NCBI RefSeq assembly: GCF_002269125.1
Contig: NZ_NQKI01000004.1
Span: 1-64,000 of the forward strand
Source of the DNA: Pseudomonas lundensis
GTDB taxonomy: Bacteria > Pseudomonadota > Gammaproteobacteria > Pseudomonadales > Pseudomonadaceae
Direction: 5' to 3'
Length of the DNA: 64,000 nt
The notes beneath the pieces are model-generated. The model was not told the origin of the DNA and did no database searches. It saw only the letters and a program-made list of their open reading frames with translations. Positions 56,694 to 64,000 of the stretch are shown in pieces. Both the position numbers and the translations under genes were made by a program. Numbering within the stretch: position 1 is the stretch's first letter; each line of letters starts with the position of its first letter.

Positions 56694-57716
56694 TTAGATC
56701 ATCTCTTCGCCGCCCTTCCCGCCGAGAACGATTTCTCCGGCTTCGGCCATACGGCGGGCAATGGTGAGGATTTCTTTCTGCGCCGTTTCGACGTCGCTGA
56801 CACGCACCGGGCCTTTGGCTTCGAGGTCGTCGCGCAGCAGTTCGGACGCACGCTTGGACATGTTCTTGAAGATTTTTTCCTGAACGTTGTCGTCCGAGCC
56901 TTTGAGCGCCAGTACCAGCACGTCCGAGGACACTTCGCGCAACAGCGCCTGAATGCCACGGTCGTCGACATCGGCCAGGTTGTTGAACACGAACATGAGG
57001 TCTTCGATCTGACCGGACAGGTCTTCGTCGATTTCGCGAATCGAGTCCATCAGCTGACCTTCGGTCGAGCTGTCGAGGAAGTTCATGATGTCGGCCGCAC
57101 GCTTGATCCCGCCCAAGGTGGTACGGGCGGCATTGGAGTTGCCGGAGAATTGCTTCTCGAGAATCTGGTTCAGCTCTTTAAGGGCGGCAGGCTGCACGGT
57201 ATTGAGGGACGAGACGCGCAGGATGATGTCCAGCCGCGCCTTGTGGTCAAAGTGGCCAAGCACTTCGCCTGCCTGGTCGGGGTCGAGGTACGCCACCACA
57301 ATGGCCTGGATTTGCGGGTGCTCGAAGCGGATGACGTCCGCCACTGCGCGCGGCTCCATCCATTTCAGGCTGTCCAGGCCACTGGTGTTGCCCCCCAACA
57401 GGATGCGGTCGATCAGGCCATTGGCCTTGTCTTCGCCCAGTGCCGAGGTCAGCATTTTACGGATGTAGCTGTCAGAGCCAACGCCAAGGCTGGTCTGGTC
57501 GCCGACAATCTCGACGAACTCGCTCATCACCTGCTCAACCTGCTCACGGTGCACGTTGCGCATTTGCGCCATCGCCACACCCACGCGCTGGACTTCTTTA
57601 GGCCCCATGTGCCGCAGCACCTGGGCCGCGTCAGTTTCACCCAGGGACAGCAGCAGGATCGCGGCTTTGTCGACCCGGGTCAGCTTGAGGTTGGTGGCGG
57701 CTCGGTTGTCACTCAT
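56694..57716 (-). CDS. fliG: Motor switch protein FliG
   Basis: 340 residues. N-terminal domain (AAILLLSLGETDAAQVLRHMGPKEVQRVGVAMAQM), middle domain with the EHPQ motif (RFEHPQIQAIVVAYL), and torque helix (LRDDLEAKGPVRVSDVETAQKEIL). Binds FliF and the stators. It overlaps the fliF stop by eight bases. Confidence 0.97.
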   Translation of the reverse strand: MSDNRAATNLKLTRVDKAAILLLSLGETDAAQVLRHMGPKEVQRVGVAMAQMRNVHREQVEQVMSEFVEIVGDQTSLGVGSDSYIRKMLTSALGEDKANGLIDRILLGGNTSGLDSLKWMEPRAVADVIRFEHPQIQAIVVAYLDPDQAGEVLGHFDHKARLDIILRVSSLNTVQPAALKELNQILEKQFSGNSNAARTTLGGIKRAADIMNFLDSSTEGQLMDSIREIDEDLSGQIEDLMFVFNNLADVDDRGIQALLREVSSDVLVLALKGSDDNVQEKIFKNMSKRASELLRDDLEAKGPVRVSDVETAQKEILTIARRMAEAGEIVLGGKGGEEMI

Positions 57717-59502
57717 CAGCGTTGATCCACTCTTTCACGACCTGAGCCACGCGGCCCGGGTCTTCTGCTACCAGACTTTTGATTGCGTTCAACTGAGCGT
57801 CATACCCTTCGCTCGGGCTAGGCAACAGAATACTTTGTGGGCCACCCAGGCTGACGCGGTCGTTGGCCAACTCGCCATCCAGACCGCCAATGCCACCCAG
57901 ACCGCCCAGCTCGGCATCACTGCCAAGCGCCATTTGTTTGTTGCGGCCGTGACCGGTGATGTTGTTGAGCACCGGGCGCAGCACGCCGAACACCAGCACC
58001 AGAATGAACAGCACGCCCAACACTTGCTTGACGACGTCCCAGAACCAGGGCTGCGAGTAGAACGGGATGTCGGCAATCACTTCGCCACGCTCGGCGGAGA
58101 ACGGCACGTTGATCACGCTCACGCTGTCGCCACGGCTGGCATCAAAGCCCACGGCGTCTTGCACCAGACGCGTGAAACGCGCCAGTTGATCGGTGTTCCA
58201 CGGCTCACGGGTGACGTCGCCGGTGGCCGGGTCAACCTTGACCTGATCGTCCACCACCACCGCGACCGACAGGCGATTGACTCGACCCTGCTGCTGCTTG
58301 GTGTGGCTGATGGAGCGATCCAGCTCAAAGTTTTTGGTCGATTGCGAACGCTTGTCGGCCGGGTATGGCGCCAGCATCGGCTGGCCCGTGGCCGGGTCCA
58401 TGATTTGCTGACCGTTGGCGTCCAGCAGCGGCTGCCCCGGCTGCACCATGCCTGCGGCGGCGGTTGCCTGACCGGTTTGTTGCGGCGCCGAAGCAGGCGC
58501 TGGCGGCTGGTTGCTCAATGCGCCCGGCACACCTTGCGGGCCATTGCTGGCGGTGCGTTGTTCATTGGTGGACTGCTCGCTGCGCAACGCCGGTTGGTCC
58601 GGGTTGAACTGCTCGGACGTCGACTCGACGGCGCTGAAATCCACGTCGGCAGACACTTCCGCCTTGTAGCGGTCATTGCCCAATACCGGTTGCAGGATGT
58701 TGTGCACGCGCTGTGTGAGCATGCTTTCCATGCGGCGGCTGTAGTCGAACTGCTTGCCAGCCATGGTCAGTTCGGAGTTTTCCGCCTGATCCGACAGCAA
58801 GTTGCCCTTCTGGTCGACAACGGTGATTTGCGACTTGGTCAACTCCGGGACACTGGTGGCCACCAGATTGATAATCGCCAGCACCTGACCCGGCTCCAGC
58901 GAGCGGCCCGAGTACAGCTCAACCAGTACCGAGGCGCTGGGCTTGCGTTCGTCGCGTACAAACACCGAGCTTTTCGGAATGGCCAGGTGCACGCGGGCAC
59001 CCTTGACGTTGTTCAGGCTGGAAATGGTGCGCGCCAGCTCGCCTTCAAGGCCACGGCGATAACGCGTCGCTTCCATGAACTGGCTGGTGCCCAGGCCCTG
59101 ATCCTTGTCCAGAATCTCGAAGCCGATGTTGCTGTCCGTCGGTGACACACCCGCAGCTGCCAGCTTCAGGCGGGCACGGGCGATGTCATCGGCCTTGACC
59201 AGCAAGGCGCCGGAGTTGGGCTCGACGGTGTAGGGGATGTCGGCGGTGGCCAGGGTCTCCATGACCTGTTTGGCATCCATACCGGCCAGGCTGCCGTACA
59301 GCGGCCGGTAATCGGGCTGTTGCGACCACAGCACCACGGCAAAACCAATCGCCACGCTCGCCGCCAGGCCGACCATCAGGCCGACCTGACGCAGCATGGT
59401 CATCTCGGAAAGGTTTTCCAGAAAAGACAGCCCGAACAGCGGCGGCTTGCTTTCTGTAGAGCCCGCTTTAGCCGGGACGTTATCAGCGACTGCTTCTGCC
59501 AT
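57709..59502 (-). CDS. fliF: Flagellar MS-ring protein FliF
   Basis: 597 residues, two membrane helices (LMVGLAASVAIGFAVVLW and FWDVVKQVLGVLFILVLVFGVLRPVL) enclosing the ring-building periplasmic domains (IPYTVEPNSGALLVKADD, LEGELARTISSLNNVKGARVHLAIP). A Gln/Pro/Ala-rich insertion lies at about 320-385. The C-terminal tail binds FliG. First ring of the basal body. Confidence 0.97.
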   Translation of the reverse strand: MAEAVADNVPAKAGSTESKPPLFGLSFLENLSEMTMLRQVGLMVGLAASVAIGFAVVLWSQQPDYRPLYGSLAGMDAKQVMETLATADIPYTVEPNSGALLVKADDIARARLKLAAAGVSPTDSNIGFEILDKDQGLGTSQFMEATRYRRGLEGELARTISSLNNVKGARVHLAIPKSSVFVRDERKPSASVLVELYSGRSLEPGQVLAIINLVATSVPELTKSQITVVDQKGNLLSDQAENSELTMAGKQFDYSRRMESMLTQRVHNILQPVLGNDRYKAEVSADVDFSAVESTSEQFNPDQPALRSEQSTNEQRTASNGPQGVPGALSNQPPAPASAPQQTGQATAAAGMVQPGQPLLDANGQQIMDPATGQPMLAPYPADKRSQSTKNFELDRSISHTKQQQGRVNRLSVAVVVDDQVKVDPATGDVTREPWNTDQLARFTRLVQDAVGFDASRGDSVSVINVPFSAERGEVIADIPFYSQPWFWDVVKQVLGVLFILVLVFGVLRPVLNNITGHGRNKQMALGSDAELGGLGGIGGLDGELANDRVSLGGPQSILLPSPSEGYDAQLNAIKSLVAEDPGRVAQVVKEWINADE

Positions 59503-59517
59503 GACCTAATATCGTCC

Positions 59518-59850
59518 TTAAACCGGCATCTGCATGATGTCTTGGTACGCCTGAACCAGCTTGTTGCGTACTTGGGTCAATGCCTGAAAAGAAACACTGG
59601 CTTTCTGCGATGCAATCATCACGTCAGTCAGGTCAACACCGCTCTTGCCGATTTCAAACGCATTCGACAACTGGGTCGATGCCTGCTGGGTTTCGCTGAC
59701 CTTGTTGATCGCGTTGCCGAGCATGTCGGAGAAGCTGGGCGCACCCATTTCAGCCGGCGCTTGCACAGCCGATTTAGGCTGGGCCATGGCGTCCATTTGC
59801 ATGGCCCGCATGTCCAACATCATTCGATTAAATTCAATACCTTGGCTCAT
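59518..59850 (-). CDS. fliE: Flagellar hook-basal body protein FliE
   Basis: 110 residues: an N-terminal polar segment and the FliE core [68 protein letters not shown]. Joins the MS ring to the rod. First gene of fliEFGHIJ; a sigma-54 promoter lies 62 bases upstream. Confidence 0.96.
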   Translation of the reverse strand: MSQGIEFNRMMLDMRAMQMDAMAQPKSAVQAPAEMGAPSFSDMLGNAINKVSETQQASTQLSNAFEIGKSGVDLTDVMIASQKASVSFQALTQVRNKLVQAYQDIMQMPV

Positions 59851-59911
59851 GGACTACTGTCTCCGACGGCCCGCAATTTTTTGACACTCACACAGCATCT
59901 ACTGAGGTGTT

Positions 59912-59927
59912 AGCAACAAGGGTGCCA
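59912..59927 (-). promoter_or_regulatory. Sigma-54 promoter for fliEFGHIJ
   Basis: Minus-strand TGGCAC-CCTTG-TTGCT, a perfect match to the consensus, 62 bases before the fliE start. Consistent with FleR/RpoN control of fliE in Pseudomonas. Confidence 0.92.
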
Positions 59928-60016
59928 GTTATTTATTGATCTGGAACAAATAGCGTTACAAATGGTCGCAGACGGATGAGTGGCGCCCGAGCCGCTGCCG
60001 TGACAAGCGTCAGCTA

Positions 60017-61426
60017 TTAAGGGGTGGCGAACAGGTACGCTTCGACATCCATGCCCGCATCGCGCATTTGCGCCAACTTGTAGCGCAAAGTGCGCGGACT
60101 GATCCCCAAACGCTCGGCGGCCTCTTTGCGGCGACCGCGTTCGGCGCGCAAGGTGTCAATAATCATCTGAAACTCGCGGCGACGCAGGTCATCGCCCAAC
60201 GCGCCCGCCGACTCTAGCGGCTCCACGCCCAAGGCTTCGACAGGCGCCGACAATCTGGCGCCACCGGCAGCTGACAACGGCGCACAAGCCACAGGCCCCG
60301 ACAGACAAAAATCCGCCGCCTCGATCAGCCCGCTCTGCTGCAGGATCAATGCGCGCTGAATAGCGTTGTCCAGTTCACGCACATTCCCCGGCCAGCCATA
60401 GTGGGTCAGGCACGCCTGCGCGTCAGGCGAAAAACGCACGGCGGTGTGCTTCATTTTGCTGATGTGCTTGGCCAACAACCGCTCAGCCAGCGGCAGAATG
60501 TCGGCAGTGCGCTCGCGCAGCGGGCGCCAAGCCAGTGGAAACACTGAAAGCCGGTAGTACAAATCTTCACGAAACCGCCCCGCCGCCACTTCGCCCGCCA
60601 GATCGCGGTTAGTGGTGGCCACGACGCGAATATCCAGCGCAATTGGCTTGCGCCCGCCCACCCGCTCGACCTCACGTTCCTGCAGCACCCGCAACAGCTT
60701 GGCCTGCAAGCCCAAGGGCATTTCGGAAATTTCGTCCAACAGCAGGGTGCCGCCGTCCGCTTGTTCAAACTTGCCCGCCTGGGCCGCAATCGCACCGGTG
60801 AAAGAGCCCTTTTCGTGGCCGAACAACGTCGCTTCCAGCATGTTGTCCGGAATCGCCGCACAGTTGATTGCGACAAAGGGCTGATCCACCCGACGGGAAT
60901 GCTGATGAATGTAACGCGCCAACACTTCTTTGCCGGTACCGGATTCACCCGAGATCAGCACCGTGGAATCGCTGCGCGCCACGCGGGCAGCCAATTCCAG
61001 CAACTGCACGCTGGCCGGCTCGATGGCCACCGGGCCTTGGGCTTCGGCCGCGCCCAAACTGCCCAGCGCATGGCGCGCCACCAGGTCCAGCAATGCCTTG
61101 GGCTCGAACGGCTTGACCAGATAATCCGCTGCGCCTTGGCGCATGGCGTCCACCGCCCGTTCAACCGCGCCATGGGCGGTCATCAACAACACCGGCAATT
61201 GGGGTTGCTGCGCCCGTAGCAGGCCGAGCAATTCATGACCGTCCATGCCCGGCATGTTGACGTCGCTAACCACCAGACTGAAGGCTTCGCGCGAAACGGC
61301 TTGTAGCGCTTCTTCGGCAGAACCCACCGCCTTAAAGCCATGACCGGCCAGCAGCAAGGTGTCTGACAACGCTTCACGCAAGGCCCGATCGTCTTCCACC
61401 AGCAGCACGTTGATGCGCATCACCAT
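60017..61426 (-). CDS. fleR: Sigma-54-dependent response regulator FleR
   Basis: 469 residues. Receiver domain with Asp55 (LVVSDVNMPGMDG), AAA+ domain ([19 protein letters not shown], Walker B GGTLLLDEISEMP) and a Fis-type helix-turn-helix (EAAERLGISPRTLRYKLAQMRDAG). The sigma-54 contact loop reads GSFTGA instead of GAFTGA. It activates fliE, fliL, flhA and flg operons when phosphorylated by FleS. The start overlaps the fleS stop (TGATG); ATG 61420 two codons later is an alternative. Confidence 0.96.
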   Translation of the reverse strand: MVMRINVLLVEDDRALREALSDTLLLAGHGFKAVGSAEEALQAVSREAFSLVVSDVNMPGMDGHELLGLLRAQQPQLPVLLMTAHGAVERAVDAMRQGAADYLVKPFEPKALLDLVARHALGSLGAAEAQGPVAIEPASVQLLELAARVARSDSTVLISGESGTGKEVLARYIHQHSRRVDQPFVAINCAAIPDNMLEATLFGHEKGSFTGAIAAQAGKFEQADGGTLLLDEISEMPLGLQAKLLRVLQEREVERVGGRKPIALDIRVVATTNRDLAGEVAAGRFREDLYYRLSVFPLAWRPLRERTADILPLAERLLAKHISKMKHTAVRFSPDAQACLTHYGWPGNVRELDNAIQRALILQQSGLIEAADFCLSGPVACAPLSAAGGARLSAPVEALGVEPLESAGALGDDLRRREFQMIIDTLRAERGRRKEAAERLGISPRTLRYKLAQMRDAGMDVEAYLFATP

Positions 61427-62661
61427 CAGTTCGCCTCCCCAGCGCCAGTGATCAGCGGCAAGCTGAGCAGCGCACAGGTGCCACGCCCCAGGCGAGAATG
61501 CAGTTGCAACTCGCCGTGATGCGCGCGCACCACGGCCTTGACCACGGCCAGCCCCAGACCGGTGCCCGTGGCTTTGGTGGTGAAAAACGGCTCCCCCAAA
61601 CGGCTCAGCACGCGAGGTTCGATACCGCTGCCGCTGTCACTCACGCAAAGGCGCAGGGTGTTATGGCGGGCGTACACATGCACCTTGAGTCGCACCTGCG
61701 CGGTGCCCGCCTGGAGCGCATTTTCAATCAGGTTCAGCAGCGCACCGACCAACGTGTCGCGATTGCAAAGCACTTCGCCATCATGGATGTCGCACTGCCA
61801 GCGCATTGCAACGCCTTCCACATGGGGCTGCGCGGCGGCTTGCAGGGACTGCATCAGCGCCTTGGGTGTGACGCGATCTGTCAGGGGCAATTCACCGCGG
61901 GCGAACACCAGCATGTCCCGGACCTGATGCTCCAATTCATGCAGACGCTCTTTAAGGCGCCCGGCGAAGCGTTGCTGGGTCTCGACCGGCAGCTGTTGCT
62001 CAGTCAAATGGCTGGCGTAGATCAACGCCGCCGACAACGGGGTGCGGATCTGATGCGCCAGCGATGCGACCATGCGGCCCAACGAGGACAGGCGCTCATG
62101 GCGCGCCAATTGGTCTTGCAGGCGACGGGTTTCTGTCAGGTCGTTGAGCAAGACCAGTTGACCCGGCTCGGCATCCAGCGAGCGGGTGGAAATCGACAAG
62201 CGCCGACCGTCAATCAGGGAGATTTCGTGACCATCGTCTTCGCGAGGCGCAAAGCAGCGTGCGATGACATGCCGCCAGAGTTCGCCTTCCAGCGGCAGCC
62301 CCAGCAGTTCACAGGCAGCCGGGTTGGCTTCGCGCACACGGCCACGGTCGTCGATCACGATAACGCCGCCCGGCAGCAGGTCCAACAGGTGTTGCAGGCG
62401 ATTGGCCAGCCGCTCCTTTTCCGCCAGCTCGGCCATGCGCTGGGCGCTGACCACAGCCAACTCGCCCTTGAGCTCGGTCACCCGGGCTTCCAGCAAGCTG
62501 TAGGAATCGGTTAGTTGAGTCGACATCTGACTGAACAGCGAGAACGCCTGCTCGAGCCCTTCCCGACTGGCCTGCTCAACTGCGTTCAAGGGCTGAGCGG
62601 CGAGAGACATGGCTTGCCCTGCGAGATCAGGGACGGAGGACTGCTGGGCGGACTGAGGCAT
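61426..62661 (-). CDS. fleS: Sensor kinase FleS
   Basis: 411 residues, with no membrane segment. A PAS domain (LLDLLPGGVIVIDDRGRVREANPAACELLG) is followed by the HisKA domain with the phosphorylated histidine (MVASLAHQIRTPLSAALIYASHL) and HATPase (LIENALQAG, VSDSGSGIEP, GTGLGLAVVKAVV). A cytoplasmic sensor of basal-body assembly stage paired with FleR. Confidence 0.95.
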   Translation of the reverse strand: MPQSAQQSSVPDLAGQAMSLAAQPLNAVEQASREGLEQAFSLFSQMSTQLTDSYSLLEARVTELKGELAVVSAQRMAELAEKERLANRLQHLLDLLPGGVIVIDDRGRVREANPAACELLGLPLEGELWRHVIARCFAPREDDGHEISLIDGRRLSISTRSLDAEPGQLVLLNDLTETRRLQDQLARHERLSSLGRMVASLAHQIRTPLSAALIYASHLTEQQLPVETQQRFAGRLKERLHELEHQVRDMLVFARGELPLTDRVTPKALMQSLQAAAQPHVEGVAMRWQCDIHDGEVLCNRDTLVGALLNLIENALQAGTAQVRLKVHVYARHNTLRLCVSDSGSGIEPRVLSRLGEPFFTTKATGTGLGLAVVKAVVRAHHGELQLHSRLGRGTCALLSLPLITGAGEAN

Positions 62662-62713
62662 GGGACTTTCTCGCGTGGCTGACCGTCATTAAACGGTTCG
62701 TTAGCAGAGACTT

Positions 62714-62729
62714 AGCAATACCCGTGCCT
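62714..62729 (-). promoter_or_regulatory. Sigma-54 promoter for fleSR
   Basis: Minus-strand AGGCAC-GGGTA-TTGCT with correct spacing; one mismatch at the first -24 base. It lies 53 bases upstream of the fleS start in the fleQ-fleS gap, as expected for FleQ-activated fleSR. Confidence 0.88.
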
Positions 62730-62770
62730 AAAAAAAAGGACTTAAAAATCAGCAGGTTAAAAAACAGGCG

Positions 62771-64000
62771 TCAATCATCCGCCTGTTCTTCGCCTTCACG
62801 ACGGCTCATGCCGTACTTGCGCATCTTTTCCACCAAGGTGGTGCGACGGATTCGCAGACGCTCAGCGGCACGGGCCACGATGCCATTGGCGTCGTCCAGC
62901 GCTTGCTGAATCAGCCCTTGCTCAAGGCCGCCGAGGTAGTCCTTAAGGTCCAGCCCTTCTGGCGGCAGCATGGCGGTGGCCGTGAAATCCGGTGTGGCAT
63001 TGTTGATGGCCACGCGCTCTTCCATGTCGCTGCGCAGGCTGTCGACCAGTTGCTCGTCTTCATCATCCACGTAGCGAAATTTCTTGGGTAACTCAGCGAC
63101 ACCGATCACCCCGTACGGGTGCATGATCGCCATGCGCTCCACCAGGTTGGCCAGTTCACGCACGTTCCCCGGCCAGCCGTGGCGGCATAAAGACATGATG
63201 GCGGCTGAATTGAAGCGGATAGACCCGCGCTTTTCGTGCTCCATGCGCGAGATCAACTCGTTCATCAGCAACGGAATGTCTTCAACGCGTTCGCGCAAGG
63301 GGGCCATTTCAATCGGGAACACGTTCAGGCGGTAGTACAAGTCTTCGCGGAAGGCGCCGACTTCAATCATGCTTTCGAGGTTTTTGTGGGTCGCCGCAAT
63401 GATGCGCACGTCGGCACACTGGGTCTTGTTGCTGCCCACGCGCTCAAACGTGCGTTCCTGCAACACACGCAGCAGTTTGACCTGCATCGGCAGGGGCATG
63501 TCGCCGATCTCGTCCAGGAACAGCGTGCCGCCATTGGCCAGCTCAAAACGCCCGGCGCGGCTGGTGATGGCGCCGGTGAATGCGCCCTTCTCGTGGCCGA
63601 ACAGTTCGCTTTCGAGCAGCTCAGCGGGAATCGCCCCGCAGTTGACTGGCACAAACGGCGCGTCACGGCGCTTGGAATGGTAATGCAGGTTACGCGCAAC
63701 CACTTCCTTGCCGGTGCCGGACTCACCAAGGATCAGGACGCTGGCGTCGGTGTCGGCCACTTGCTGCATCATCTGGCGCACGTGCTGAATTGCACGGCTG
63801 GTGCCTACGAGGCTGCGGAATAAATTGGGTTCACGGTGCCGACCGCGCTCGCGGGCCTGGTCATACATCTCGCGATAGACCTGGGCACGGTGCAGCGAAT
63901 CGAGCAATTTGCTGTAGCTGGGGGGCATTTCGAGGCTGGACAACACGCGGCGGCGCTGGTCTTCGGGCAGGTCAACCGAAGAAATTTCACCCAAAAGCAA
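62771..64000 (-). CDS. fleQ: Flagellar master regulator FleQ, partial (5' end outside window)
   Basis: The last 410 or so codons are present, of about 490 in the family. The AAA+ domain has [18 protein letters not shown], the sigma-54 loop [11 protein letters not shown], Walker [14 protein letters not shown] and the arginine-finger region. The C-terminal Fis-like helix-turn-helix ([23 protein letters not shown]) is complete. The N-terminal receiver-like FleQ domain is cut off at the window edge; the reading frame is open there. It activates fleSR and other class II genes and binds cyclic di-GMP. Confidence 0.96.
   Translation of the reverse strand: MLLGEISSVDLPEDQRRRVLSSLEMPPSYSKLLDSLHRAQVYREMYDQARERGRHREPNLFRSLVGTSRAIQHVRQMMQQVADTDASVLILGESGTGKEVVARNLHYHSKRRDAPFVPVNCGAIPAELLESELFGHEKGAFTGAITSRAGRFELANGGTLFLDEIGDMPLPMQVKLLRVLQERTFERVGSNKTQCADVRIIAATHKNLESMIEVGAFREDLYYRLNVFPIEMAPLRERVEDIPLLMNELISRMEHEKRGSIRFNSAAIMSLCRHGWPGNVRELANLVERMAIMHPYGVIGVAELPKKFRYVDDEDEQLVDSLRSDMEERVAINNATPDFTATAMLPPEGLDLKDYLGGLEQGLIQQALDDANGIVARAAERLRIRRTTLVEKMRKYGMSRREGEEQADD

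Overview
The window is chromosomal DNA of a gammaproteobacterium, almost certainly a Pseudomonas of the fluorescens lineage. The evidence is the polar-flagellum cluster with FleQ/FleS/FleR, FleN, FlhF, MotC/MotD and CheA/ParC/ParP-type genes, the adjacent system I cytochrome c genes, REP-type palindromes ending in GTAGCCGC..., and a gene content typical of that genus. Unlike P. aeruginosa, as I recall its map, the fleQ-fliEFGHIJ block and the fliK-fliLMNOPQR-flhBA block are continuous here, with hptB-hsbR-hsbA between fliJ and fliK.

Region 1 (1 to about 5,540) is an AT-rich mobile segment. On the minus strand it carries a compact operon of three different tyrosine-recombinase-like proteins (about 367, 605 and 627 residues), a 54-residue protein, and the first codons of another gene that runs off the window. 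Its right edge cuts a DUF808/YedI-family gene, which is homologous to its family only up to about position 5,541. That gives a sequence-level boundary for the element.

Region 2 (5,540-18,400) is metabolic and accessory chromosome. It holds a TetR regulator, a GlcG/HbpS protein, the glyoxylate-to-glycerate genes gcl-hyi-glxR under paired TTGTATACAA palindromes, a urea transporter, a voltage-gated ion channel with a C-terminal zinc ribbon, a sulfate-binding protein, DNA topoisomerase III preceded by a LexA-box-like site, a PhzF-family isomerase, a short-chain dehydrogenase and a small lipoprotein.

Region 3 (18,400-25,500) is the complete system I cytochrome c maturation operon ccmABCDEFGHI on the minus strand. 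It includes a 58-residue CcmD. Next to it, on the plus strand, are a second FliK-like protein and a stand-alone FlhB C-terminal-domain protein.

Region 4 (27,489-64,000), nearly all on the minus strand, is the flagellar and chemotaxis supercluster. In transcription order it runs fleQ (partial), fleS-fleR, fliEFGHIJ, hsbA-hsbR-hptB, fliK, fliLMNOPQR-flhB, an accessory insertion, flhA-flhF-fleN-fliA, cheY-cheZ-cheA-cheB-motC-motD-parC-parP-cheW and a DUF2802 gene. Sigma-54 promoter sequences with correct spacing precede fleS, fliE, fliK, fliL and flhA, matching the known FleQ/FleR hierarchy. The insertion between flhB and flhA holds a short orphan RHS-core protein with a variable C-terminus, an unrecognised 189-residue protein and a DUF3077-like protein.

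The least ordinary parts are the recombinase trio with its disrupted target gene, and the RHS/unknown-gene insertion in the flagellar locus.
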